The notes under the pieces were generated by a model. That model saw nothing but the letters and a program-made list of their open reading frames with translations. It had not been told where the DNA came from and did not search any database. A program made the position numbers and the translations under genes. A stretch of 64,000 bases of DNA from Pseudomonas fluorescens (GTDB taxonomy: Bacteria > Pseudomonadota > Gammaproteobacteria > Pseudomonadales > Pseudomonadaceae): positions 261,236 through 325,235 of the forward strand of contig NZ_JSAK01000018.1 in NCBI RefSeq assembly GCF_000802965.1, in the 5' to 3' direction. How positions within the stretch are numbered: position 1 is the first letter of the stretch; each line of letters opens with the position of its first letter. Shown here piece after piece: positions 34,207-42,243 of this stretch.

Positions 34207-35044
34207 TCTCGCTGCCAAACCTGCGATCAGCCTGAGTCGCATCGCGATCTACGCGGTGCTGATTCTCGCTGTAATGCTCTATCTGATTCCGCTGGTGGTG
34301 ATGCTGTTGACCAGCTTCAAGACCCCGGAAGACATCAGCACCGGCAACCTGTTGAGCTGGCCGACCGTGGTCAGCGGCATCGGCTGGGTCAAGGCCTGGG
34401 GCACGGTTGATGGTTACTTCTGGAACTCGATCAAGATCACCGTTCCGGCGGTGCTGATCTCCACGGCCATCGGTGCCTTGAACGGCTACGTACTGTCGAT
34501 GTGGCGTTTCCGTGGTTCGCAGCTGTTCTTCGGCCTGCTGTTGTTCGGTTGCTTCCTGCCGTTCCAGACCGTGCTGCTGCCGGCCTCGTTCACCCTCGGC
34601 AAGATGGGTCTGGCGAGCACCACCACGGGCCTGGTGTTCGTGCACGTGGTCTACGGCCTGGCGTTCACCACGCTGTTCTTCCGTAACTACTACATCAGCA
34701 TTCCCGATGCGCTGGTGAAAGCGGCGCGCCTCGACGGTGCGGGTTTCTTCACCATCTTCCGCCGGATCATCCTGCCGATGTCGACGCCGATCATCATGGT
34801 CTGCCTGATCTGGCAGTTCACTCAGATCTGGAACGACTTCTTGTTCGGGGTGGTGTTCTCCAGCGGTGATTCGCAACCGATCACGGTGGCGCTGAACAAC
34901 TTGGTCAACACCAGTACCGGGGCCAAGGAATACAACGTTGATATGGCAGCGGCGATGATCGCCGGGCTGCCGACCCTGCTGGTCTATGTGGTCGCAGGCA
35001 AGTATTTCGTGCGCGGGCTGACGGCCGGCGCAGTCAAGGGGTAA
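34199..35044 (+). CDS. gtsC: Glucose ABC transporter permease 2
   Basis: The 281-residue MalG-type permease has six helices and the EAA loop KAARLDGAGFFTIFRRIILP (about residues 177-196). It starts inside the end of gtsB and is followed by gtsD after 2 bases. Confidence 0.95.
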   Translation: MTSLAAKPAISLSRIAIYAVLILAVMLYLIPLVVMLLTSFKTPEDISTGNLLSWPTVVSGIGWVKAWGTVDGYFWNSIKITVPAVLISTAIGALNGYVLSMWRFRGSQLFFGLLLFGCFLPFQTVLLPASFTLGKMGLASTTTGLVFVHVVYGLAFTTLFFRNYYISIPDALVKAARLDGAGFFTIFRRIILPMSTPIIMVCLIWQFTQIWNDFLFGVVFSSGDSQPITVALNNLVNTSTGAKEYNVDMAAAMIAGLPTLLVYVVAGKYFVRGLTAGAVKG

Positions 35045-35046
35045 TC

Positions 35047-36207
35047 ATGGCTACGCTCGAACTTCGCAATGTAAACAAGACCTATGGCGCCGGCCTGCCG
35101 GACACCCTGAAGAACATCGAACTGTCGATCAAGGACGGTGAGTTCCTGATCCTTGTCGGCCCGTCGGGCTGCGGCAAGTCGACCCTGATGAACTGCATCG
35201 CCGGTCTCGAGACCATCACCGGCGGCGCGATCATGATCGGCGATCAGGACGTCAGTGGCATGAGCCCCAAGGATCGCGACATCGCCATGGTGTTCCAGTC
35301 CTACGCGCTGTACCCGACCATGAGCGTGCGCGAGAACATCGAGTTCGGCCTGAAAATCCGCAAGATGAGCCAGTCGGCCATCGATGAGGAAGTCACCCGG
35401 GTCGCCAAGCTGCTGCAGATCGAGCACCTGCTCAATCGCAAGCCCGGCCAGCTCTCCGGTGGACAGCAACAGCGTGTGGCGATGGGTCGTGCGTTGGCGC
35501 GTCGGCCGAAGATTTATCTGTTCGACGAACCGTTGTCCAACCTCGACGCCAAGCTGCGGGTCGAGATGCGCACCGAAATGAAACTGATGCACCAGCGCCT
35601 GAAAACCACCACGGTCTACGTGACCCACGACCAGATCGAAGCGATGACTCTGGGTGACAAAGTGGCGGTGATGAAGGACGGGATCATCCAGCAGTTCGGC
35701 ACGCCGAAAGACATCTACAACAACCCGGCCAACCTGTTCGTGGCGAGCTTCATCGGTTCGCCGCCGATGAACTTCATCCCTCTGCGCTTGCAGCGCAAGG
35801 ACGGTCGTCTGCTGGCGCTGCTCGACAGCGGCCAGGCCCGTTGCGAGTTGCCGCTGGGCATGCAGGACGCCGGTCTTGAAGACCGCGAAGTGATCCTCGG
35901 CATGCGTCCGGAGCAGATTGTTCTGGCCAGCGGCGAACCTAACGGGTTGCCGACCATTCGCGCCGAAGTCCAGGTCACCGAACCGACCGGGCCGGACACC
36001 CTGGTCTTCGTCAACCTCAACGACACCAAAGTCTGCTGCCGCCTGGCACCCGATGTTGCACCGGCCGTGGGCGAGACCCTGACCCTGCAATTCGATCCGG
36101 CGAAAGTGCTGCTGTTCGACGCCAAGACCGGCGAGCGTTTGGGGGTTGCCGGCCTGCCGAAAGCCGAGGCGCACGCTGCCAACGTGGCGCAATTCAAAGG
36201 CCGCTGA
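35047..36207 (+). CDS. gtsD: Glucose ABC transporter ATPase (MalK/UgpC type)
   Basis: The 386-residue ATPase has Walker A GPSGCGKST (about 38), signature LSGGQQQR (about 136), Walker B IYLFDEP (about 157) and a C-terminal TOBE/regulatory domain. It powers GtsABC. The ATG follows the gtsC stop directly with AAGGGG upstream. Confidence 0.95.
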   Translation: MATLELRNVNKTYGAGLPDTLKNIELSIKDGEFLILVGPSGCGKSTLMNCIAGLETITGGAIMIGDQDVSGMSPKDRDIAMVFQSYALYPTMSVRENIEFGLKIRKMSQSAIDEEVTRVAKLLQIEHLLNRKPGQLSGGQQQRVAMGRALARRPKIYLFDEPLSNLDAKLRVEMRTEMKLMHQRLKTTTVYVTHDQIEAMTLGDKVAVMKDGIIQQFGTPKDIYNNPANLFVASFIGSPPMNFIPLRLQRKDGRLLALLDSGQARCELPLGMQDAGLEDREVILGMRPEQIVLASGEPNGLPTIRAEVQVTEPTGPDTLVFVNLNDTKVCCRLAPDVAPAVGETLTLQFDPAKVLLFDAKTGERLGVAGLPKAEAHAANVAQFKGR

Positions 36208-36232
36208 AGATCAAATGGGGGGAATGCGGTTG

Positions 36233-36320
36233 TGTGGGAGCTGGCTTGCCAGCGATGCAGCCGACTCGGTTTTCAGTTGAACCGGGTTGATGCCATCGCT
36301 GGCAAGCCAGCTCCCACAGG
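36233..36320. repeat. REPIN pair between gtsD and oprB (class GGGAGCTGGCTTGCCAGCGAT)
   Basis: Two inverted REP units in the gtsD-oprB gap. Confidence 0.9.
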
Positions 36321-36372
36321 GCCTGTTATCCGTCGCAACTGATGTAACCACGTTAGAAAAAGAAAAGTTAAT

Positions 36373-36383
36373 AACAATAAAAC
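36373..36383 (+). promoter_or_regulatory. A-rich leader of oprB (possible Hfq/Crc site)
   Basis: AACAATAAAAC precedes the GAGG ribosome site of oprB and fits the AAnAAnAA pattern. A lone ATGTAAC half-site of the gts operator occurs at 36342-36348. Confidence 0.4.
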
Positions 36384-36395
36384 GAGGATGTAGGG

Positions 36396-37742
36396 ATGAT
36401 GAAGAAGAACAACGCTCAGCTTATCTGCCAGTTATCGGCGATTGCGGCAATGATGCTGGCCGGTAGCGTGCATGCGGCTGATGCGTTCAGCGCCGATTCC
36501 GAGTGGATGACGGGCGATTGGGGTGGCGAGCGAACCAAGCTGATCGAGCAAGGCATCGACATCAAAATGGACTACGTCGGTGAAGTGGGCGGCAACCTCC
36601 ACGGCGGTTTCAACGATGACAAGACTGCGCGCTACGCCGACCAATTCGGCCTGGGCGCGGCGCTGGACCTGGAGAAGCTGTTCGGCTGGGATAACACCCA
36701 GGCCAAGATCCAGCTCACCAACCGTAACGGCGAAAACATCTCCAACGACCGCATCGGCGATCCGCGTGCCGGCACCCTGAGCTCCTCGCAGGAAGTCTAC
36801 GGTCGTGGCCACATGGTCCGTCTGACCCAGTTGTGGATCAAGCATCAGTTCCTCGACAACAAACTCGACGTCAAGGCCGGTTACTTCGGTGAAGGCGAAG
36901 ACTTCAACACCTTCCCGTGCGAATTCCAGAACCTGGCGTTCTGCGGCTCCCAGGTGGGTAACTGGGCCACCAACATCTGGTACAACTGGCCAGTCAGCCA
37001 GGCCGCGATCCGCGTGAAATACAACATCTCGCCTGAGTGGTATGCGCAGATCGGCGCGTACAACCAGAACCCGTCGCAACTGGAACACGGTAACGGCTTC
37101 AAGCTCAGCGGCAGCGGTACTGAAGGCACCGTGCTGCCGGTTGAACTCGTGTGGTTGCCTAACCCGAACAAACTGCCGGGCGAATACCGTGTCGGTTACT
37201 ACAAGAGCACGGCCAGCGCCGATGACGTACTTGAAGACGACAACGGCAATAACGCGGCCACCAGCGGCAACGCTTATCGCAGCCATAGCAGCAAGCACGG
37301 CTACTGGTTCGTTGCGCAACAGCAACTCACCAGCCACAACGGTGACGCGACTCGCGGTCTGAACATTGCGGCCAACGCCACTTTCCACGACAAGGACACC
37401 AACATCGTCGACAACTACCAGTCGCTGATGTTTGTGTACAAAGGTCCGTTTGACGCACGTCCTAAAGATGACATGGGGATCGGCTTCGCCCGCATCCACG
37501 TCAACGATGACGTGAAGAAAAACGCCGAACTGGTCAACGCCTCCAATGGCGTCAGCGAATACAGCGATCCACTGTTCTCGCCGCTGCGTGACACCGAATA
37601 CAACTACGAACTCAACTACGGCTTCCACGTTACCAACTGGCTGACCGTGCGTCCTAACTTGCAATACATCACTCACCCGGGCGGTGTTGATGAAGTTGAT
37701 AACGCTTTGGTCGCCGGCCTGAAAATTCAGTCGGTGTTCTAA
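36396..37742 (+). CDS. oprB: Carbohydrate-selective porin OprB
   Basis: The 448-residue outer-membrane protein has a signal peptide (about 1-27, ending SVHA-AD), the conserved SEWMTGDWGGERTKL start of OprB porins, and a terminal VFAGLKIQSVF-like aromatic end (LKIQSVF). It admits glucose across the outer membrane for GtsA. Two in-frame ATGs start it (36396 and 36399); GAGG lies 8 bases before the first. Confidence 0.96.
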   Translation: MMKKNNAQLICQLSAIAAMMLAGSVHAADAFSADSEWMTGDWGGERTKLIEQGIDIKMDYVGEVGGNLHGGFNDDKTARYADQFGLGAALDLEKLFGWDNTQAKIQLTNRNGENISNDRIGDPRAGTLSSSQEVYGRGHMVRLTQLWIKHQFLDNKLDVKAGYFGEGEDFNTFPCEFQNLAFCGSQVGNWATNIWYNWPVSQAAIRVKYNISPEWYAQIGAYNQNPSQLEHGNGFKLSGSGTEGTVLPVELVWLPNPNKLPGEYRVGYYKSTASADDVLEDDNGNNAATSGNAYRSHSSKHGYWFVAQQQLTSHNGDATRGLNIAANATFHDKDTNIVDNYQSLMFVYKGPFDARPKDDMGIGFARIHVNDDVKKNAELVNASNGVSEYSDPLFSPLRDTEYNYELNYGFHVTNWLTVRPNLQYITHPGGVDEVDNALVAGLKIQSVF

Positions 37743-37778
37743 CGCGACTGCGATAAGCTCCTCTCTATGTGCGCATTT

Positions 37779-37808
37779 GCGGACGGCCATGGCTGTCCGC
37801 TTTTTTTT
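37779..37808 (+). terminator. Rho-independent terminator after oprB
   Basis: GCGGAC...GTCCGC forms a GC-rich hairpin (up to 9-10 pairs with one GT) followed by eight Ts, about 36 bp after the oprB stop. Confidence 0.9.
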
Positions 37809-37830
37809 GTGTATGGGAGCAATGAGTACC

Positions 37831-37964
37831 TGTGGCGAGGGAGCTTGCTCCCGCTGGGCTGCGAAGCGGCCCCAATACCAGCGACTCAAGTGTTTCTGGC
37901 AAACCGCGTTTATCGGGTTTACGACTGCTTCGCAGCCGAGCGGGAGCAAGCTCCCTCGCCACAG
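37831..37964. repeat. REPIN pair (class GTGGCGAGGGAGCTTGCTCCC)
   Basis: Two inverted arms 85 bases apart, with inner GCGAAGC/GCTTCGC repeats, between oprB and the mutarotase gene. Confidence 0.88.
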
Positions 37965-38016
37965 TGAGTTCGTTACTAAAGCGTTTGAACCTCCATGTTT
38001 TTCAGGACCGTGGCAC

Positions 38017-38871
38017 ATGCTTGAGCATCCGCTACAACGCTTCTTCAAATCCTTGCGCGAACGACCGGTGTTTGCGTGGGAGCGCTATCAGAAGCGCGAC
38101 GTGTTGGTGATTGATCATCCGCTGTGTCAGGCGGTGTTCAGTCGCCAGGGCGCGCAGTTGCTGCACTTTCAGCCCAAGGGCCAGAAACCCTGGCTGTGGT
38201 GCGCGGCGAAGTGGCCGCAGGTCGGCGCCATTCGCGGTGGCGTGCCGGTGTGCTGGCCGTGGTATGGCCGTCATCCGAGCGAAAACGCCTGGCCGTCCCA
38301 TGGTTGGGCGCGATTACTCGACTGGAAGCTGCTCGACAGCAGCAGTGACGATGAGGGCGTGCGTCTGCACTGGCAATTACAACTGTGCGACTGGACCGTT
38401 GAGCTGCATGCCCATCTGGGTGAAAGCATGGATTTGCGCCTGAGCACCGAGCATCAGGACGACATGCCGTGCCAGTTGAGCCAGGCGTTGCACGCTTACT
38501 GGCGTATTGGTGATGTCGGTGAGGTAGCGCTGTCTGGACTCGACGGCGCGCAAGGTTACGACCATTTAAGCCGGCAGATATGTCAGCAGGAAGGCGAGTT
38601 GCGCGTCGATGGCGGCTGTCAGCGAGTGTTCCAGCATGACGGTGAATTACAGCTCAACGACCATGCCTGGCAGCGGGCGCTGTGCATCGATACCGGCGAC
38701 ACAGCCGACACGGTGGTCTGGCATCCCGGCTCGCGTCCTTTGCTGGGGGTGAGCTGGAACGAAATATCAGAATTCGTCTGCGTGGAAGCGGCGAGTGGCG
38801 GCACCGATAGCCTGAGCCTGGCGCCGGGGCAACGGGCGCATTTGAGTTTGCAGGCACGGGCGGCGGCTTAG
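38017..38871 (+). CDS. D-hexose-6-phosphate mutarotase (YeaD-like aldose epimerase)
   Basis: The 284-residue protein has the galactose-mutarotase-like fold; visible landmarks are RGGVPVCWPWYGRHPS (about 72), PSHGWAR (about 92, catalytic histidine), QALHAYWRIGD (about 155) and VVWHPG (about 230). It equilibrates anomers of glucose-6-phosphate. The ATG at 38017 with AGGACC upstream is used; the long open frame to 37777 passes through terminator and REP. It corresponds to the gene after oprB in other pseudomonads, where hexR-zwf follow; here they do not. Confidence 0.9.
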   Translation: MLEHPLQRFFKSLRERPVFAWERYQKRDVLVIDHPLCQAVFSRQGAQLLHFQPKGQKPWLWCAAKWPQVGAIRGGVPVCWPWYGRHPSENAWPSHGWARLLDWKLLDSSSDDEGVRLHWQLQLCDWTVELHAHLGESMDLRLSTEHQDDMPCQLSQALHAYWRIGDVGEVALSGLDGAQGYDHLSRQICQQEGELRVDGGCQRVFQHDGELQLNDHAWQRALCIDTGDTADTVVWHPGSRPLLGVSWNEISEFVCVEAASGGTDSLSLAPGQRAHLSLQARAAA

Positions 38872-39073
38872 TCGAAAAGATAATCTGCAACAGCAAACGC
38901 AAGTGTGGCGCGGCTGGGTGACGGCTGAAGTGGCTATACGGGTAACCGGGAATCGTTGATTTTTAACCATGGGCCGGTTGTCTTTTCTGTCATTTGTGAC
39001 AGTAGACGATCCGTTGCGATTCTTGGACTCTGTACTTTGTGATTAAGTTAAAACTCAAAGTGTGGAGTTCAAT

Positions 39074-39721
39074 ATGAAAATCAAATGGCTAACTATCGTC
39101 TCAGTGTTAGGCGCCTGCATCGTCGCAGGATTCTATTTATATTCGTCAGAAAATTCGATTCGCCCAGGAAAGTATGTGGTGTTCAATCCTCCACTGGACG
39201 ATGTACAGAAGGCTGTAGTTCAGCAACAAATGGATCAACAACTAGCGAAAAAAAAGGGCGGAACGAAGGTCAGCTCGACCCAGCTGGTTTATGACAACGG
39301 AGCTGTCGTGGTCACCTTCCCGGCCCCCGGTGTTGCCAGTGATGTACTCACTTCCTGCGAATTTGGCTATTTCTGTGTCTGGGAACATCCGGATTATGTA
39401 GGCAGAAAGGTATCGGTGGTGAGCAGTTCAAACAGTATCGTCAATTTGTCGGACTACAACATGAGTCACCAAGTCTCATCCTGGAAATACAGTTACAAGC
39501 CTTATGCCAAGATTGTTTATGGGGTGGACGGAGTTGATGGCCGTGGAAGAATTATGACAAGTACTCTGAAAGAAATCGGAATTGGTGATGAATGTTGTCC
39601 GTTTAATATTCCAGAAAAAACTGAGGCGTGGACGGAGCAATACTTCATTGCCCATCTTGGAGAATTTGGCGACAGGATTGTGAGTATCAAAGTCGCGCCG
39701 TTGGCAGAGGATAAAAAATAA
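39074..39721 (+). CDS. Secreted crystallin-like / peptidase inhibitor I36-like protein
   Basis: The 215-residue protein has an N-terminal hydrophobic helix (IVSVLGACIVAGFYLY) that is either a signal peptide or a membrane anchor. A charged linker is followed by a segment CEFGYFCVWEHPDYVGRK (about 100-117), which fits the beta/gamma-crystallin Greek-key pattern of the I36 inhibitors. The C-terminal third has a GDECCPF cysteine cluster of unknown meaning. The ATG has GGAG 6 bases upstream; a GTG 12 bases earlier is in frame. The coding sequence is clearly AT-richer than its neighbours, with codons such as ATA, AAT and TTT, which suggests transfer. No partner gene is evident. Confidence 0.7.
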   Translation: MKIKWLTIVSVLGACIVAGFYLYSSENSIRPGKYVVFNPPLDDVQKAVVQQQMDQQLAKKKGGTKVSSTQLVYDNGAVVVTFPAPGVASDVLTSCEFGYFCVWEHPDYVGRKVSVVSSSNSIVNLSDYNMSHQVSSWKYSYKPYAKIVYGVDGVDGRGRIMTSTLKEIGIGDECCPFNIPEKTEAWTEQYFIAHLGEFGDRIVSIKVAPLAEDKK

Positions 39722-39844
39722 TTGGCTAACGGGGCATGGAGTGCTGTCTCCTGCATTGCGCAAGTGACCCCTCCTTGACTTGGCGTGACCTCGAGTGGAG
39801 ATGAACCGTTTTAGTCCTCGATAATGGCCGACTAGTGGCCTTGT

Positions 39845-39900
39845 AGTCCTAACGCCACTGGCTAAGCTCTGGGGAGTTTGCCAGTGAACACGTTAGGGCT
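39845..39900 (+). ncRNA. Long imperfect hairpin in a non-coding stretch (structured RNA or attC-like site)
   Basis: Paired segments nest almost completely: AGTCCTAACG (39845-39854) with CGTTAGGGCT (39891-39900), CACTGGC (39856-39862) with GCCAGTG (39880-39886), and AAGCTC with GAGTTT around a TGGG loop. The gaps are a single C against AACA and one bulged T. Two more small hairpins follow: GCCCG-TTTG-CGGGC (39902-39915) and TCAAGA-N8-TCTTGA (39918-39937, loop with AAGGA). There is no T tract. It may be a structured RNA leader, an sRNA, or a recombination site. Confidence 0.4.
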
Positions 39901-39937
39901 GGCCCGTTTGCGGGCTATCAAGAGAAGGATGTCTTGA

Positions 39938-40095
39938 TGAGGACGTCGCGACAGGGACCCTCCGATTCAACATCAAAAATCACCTGACAAGTCCTTCTTC
40001 TGGAGGGGCGCGTGTGCCTGTTCTGTGGAACGTAGTGGTGGATTTGAAAGACCCGTGACTTTCATTTAAAAAAACGCGCTTAGGGTGATACGACC
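39938..40095. other. Non-coding leader upstream of the PAS-PAS chemoreceptor
   Basis: No gene with coding character is visible here. The stretch after the hairpins contains short palindromes (GTCGCGAC) and an AT-rich tract near 40065-40075 before the next ATG, but I cannot assign a promoter or riboswitch. Confidence 0.4.
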
Positions 40096-41415
40096 ATGTT
40101 CAACCTACATCACAAGGCTGACCTGCTGGAAATTGAACGCTTCAGTTGTGCCTTGACCGAAGCCAATGCCAAGTTGGCCGCCGTCAGTCGTTCGATGGCG
40201 ATGATTGAGTTCACCCCTGAAGGCATCGTGCTCGATGCCAACGAAAATTTTTGCAATGTCATGGGGTACAGCGCCGATGAAGTACGCGGCAAGCACCACC
40301 GGATATTTTGCGAAGAGGCGTTTTACCGCAGCGAGGAGTACGCCAAGTTGTGGCGCGACTTGGCCCGTGGTGAACCGGTCAGCGGTACCTTTTTGCGGTT
40401 GGACAAGAGTGGCAAGGAGATCTGGCTCGAAGCCAGTTACATGCCGGTCTTCGGTCCCGAACGGCAGGTTAAGAGTGTGATCAAAGTCGCCACTGACGTA
40501 TCAGCCAGGGCGCGCAAGGAATACGAAAACGCAAGCATGCTCGCCGCGATCGGGCGCTCCATGGCGGTGATCGAATTCACCCCGGATGGCAAGGTCATCA
40601 CGGCCAATGAAAACTTCCTGAAAACCATGCATTACTCGCTCAATGAAATCGTCGGGCAGCATCACAGCATGTTCTGTCATCGCAGCGAGAGTGAGTCGCA
40701 AAACTACAGGGCGTTCTGGGCCTCGTTGAACCGCGGCGAATATCACTCGCACCGTTTCGAGCGCAAGGATAAGTTCGGTCATACGGTGTTTCTGGAAGCG
40801 TCCTACAACCCGCTGTTTGATGCCAAGGGCCGGCTGTACAAAGTGGTCAAGTTCGCCAGCAATATCACCGGGCAGGTCACTACTCTGCAAAGCGCTGCGG
40901 AAGCGGCGCACAGCACCTCGGTGCAAAACGACGCCTGCGCGCGCAAGGGCTCCGAGGTGGTGCAGCAAACGGTGCAGATCATCCAGGACATTTCCCGGGA
41001 CTTGAACGAAGCGGCGCTGAGCATCGATGCGGTGAGCAAACAGTCCGACATCATCGGCACCATCGTCCAGACCATCCGTGGCATTGCCGATCAGACCAAC
41101 CTGCTGGCGCTCAACGCCGCCATCGAAGCGGCCCGCGCCGGGGAACATGGGCGAGGGTTTGCGGTGGTGGCGGATGAGGTGCGCAGCCTGGCAGCACGCA
41201 CAAGTCAGGCGACGCTAGAGATCGTTGATGTGGTGCGCAAGAACCACGATCTGTCATTGAGCGCGGTGTCGAGCATGCAGTCGAGTCTGAGCCGAACCGG
41301 CCTTGGCGTGGAATTGGCAAACGAGGCGGGGGAGGTGATTCTGGAGATTCAACAGGGATCGCGGCACGTGGTGGACGCGATCAGCCAGTTCAATTCAACG
41401 CTGCAATTGAACTGA
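40096..41415 (+). CDS. Soluble PAS-PAS methyl-accepting protein (BdlA-like)
   Basis: The 439-residue cytoplasmic receptor has two tandem PAS domains (about 25-140 and 148-262; each with MA(M/V)IEFTP(E/D)G, NENF, GxHHxxFC) and a short MCP signalling domain with the tip DQTNLLALNAAIEAARAGEHGRGFA (discontinuous). No membrane segment is seen. The layout matches BdlA, the biofilm dispersal regulator of P. aeruginosa (417 residues). It may sense redox or a ligand and act on chemotaxis or c-di-GMP pathways. No che genes are near. Confidence 0.85.
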   Translation: MFNLHHKADLLEIERFSCALTEANAKLAAVSRSMAMIEFTPEGIVLDANENFCNVMGYSADEVRGKHHRIFCEEAFYRSEEYAKLWRDLARGEPVSGTFLRLDKSGKEIWLEASYMPVFGPERQVKSVIKVATDVSARARKEYENASMLAAIGRSMAVIEFTPDGKVITANENFLKTMHYSLNEIVGQHHSMFCHRSESESQNYRAFWASLNRGEYHSHRFERKDKFGHTVFLEASYNPLFDAKGRLYKVVKFASNITGQVTTLQSAAEAAHSTSVQNDACARKGSEVVQQTVQIIQDISRDLNEAALSIDAVSKQSDIIGTIVQTIRGIADQTNLLALNAAIEAARAGEHGRGFAVVADEVRSLAARTSQATLEIVDVVRKNHDLSLSAVSSMQSSLSRTGLGVELANEAGEVILEIQQGSRHVVDAISQFNSTLQLN

Positions 41416-41427
41416 CTTCCCAGACCC

Positions 41428-41508
41428 CTGTAGGAGCTGCCGCAGGCTGCGATCTTTTGATCTTGATTGTTTAAGATCAAAAGATCGCAGCCTGCGGCAG
41501 CTCCTACA
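41428..41508. repeat. Long inverted repeat (class GTAGGAGCTGCCGCAGGCTGCGATC)
   Basis: Arms of about 36 bases around a TTGATTGTTTAA centre, forming a near-perfect hairpin between two convergent genes; it may double as a bidirectional transcription end. Confidence 0.88.
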
Positions 41509-41517
41509 CGGAATTGG

Positions 41518-42078
41518 TTAAAGCGACGCGAGGAATTTATCGACCACCTGGCTGCCATTTTTCTCGCTGCTGCTGTTGTCTTTCTCGGCCTGGGCCACTT
41601 TCACCTTGTCCTGCATGCGGTCCGCAATCTCTTTGCCGATAGCCTCTTGCTGTTCAGGGGGCATGGCTTTTACCTCATCTTCGGTCAGGCCCATCTGCGC
41701 CAGTATCGCGTCGCGCATCCGCTGTTCTGGGGTCTTGCTCATGTAGTCCTTGAACTCGGACGTGGCTGAACCGTCACCGATCCGGTCCTTGACGTCACTT
41801 GGCAACGCCGAGTTATTCGCTTGCAGACCCACGCGGGTTTTGGCAAACGCTTCATCAACGTTGTCGCTGATTCTCGTGGCTTCGCTCACCTGTTGCGTGG
41901 CGAGTTGAGTGGCGGATTCCTGGACTTGCGAAGTGGCTTGCGCGTTTTGCGCCTGCACATTGTTTTGCAGGGCTTGCGTCAACGCACTTTGAAGTCCGGC
42001 GGCGGCTTCGGCGGTGAGATCTTCACCGGGGCGCTTCGGGAGTGGGGTTACCAGGTTTAATTTTGCACTGACCAACAT
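41518..42078 (-). CDS. Conserved hypothetical protein with Ala/Gln-rich helix
   Basis: The 186-residue protein is not recognised. Its first third is Ala/Gln-rich and probably coiled coil (LTQALQNNVQAQNAQATSQV), and the C-terminal part holds a motif MSKTPEQRMRDAILAQMGLT followed by EVKAMPPEQQEAI that I recall from other Pseudomonas hypothetical proteins. No signal peptide or membrane helix is seen. The ATG at 42078 is chosen for length; AAGG lies 11 bases upstream. Function unknown. Confidence 0.7.
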   Translation of the reverse strand: MLVSAKLNLVTPLPKRPGEDLTAEAAAGLQSALTQALQNNVQAQNAQATSQVQESATQLATQQVSEATRISDNVDEAFAKTRVGLQANNSALPSDVKDRIGDGSATSEFKDYMSKTPEQRMRDAILAQMGLTEDEVKAMPPEQQEAIGKEIADRMQDKVKVAQAEKDNSSSEKNGSQVVDKFLASL

Positions 42079-42243
42079 GATAAGCAGACCTTGTAGGTAT
42101 TGGCGGTGCAGTGCTTGGAGCAAATAGTATGCCTATATATAAAAGTCCATATATATCAATCGGTTAATGTTTCTCGCCAGAATAAACCGTAGCGATCGCG
42201 GTCAAGCCTTGCCGCTCTGCGGCAGAGCCCGACCGCGTGGTCG

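Noticed and set aside
36432..38048. A 538-codon open frame opposite oprB that crosses the terminator and REP
   Set aside because: It spans a terminator and a repeat and is antisense to an intact porin gene.
39845..39900. A c-di-GMP or other known riboswitch before the chemoreceptor
   Set aside because: The conserved GEMM core bases are not present, and I can match no other riboswitch class by eye.
41428..41508. Long hairpins as ordinary rho-independent terminators
   Set aside because: They lack a T tract after the stem and recur as a dispersed family, so they are repeats that may act secondarily as transcript ends.
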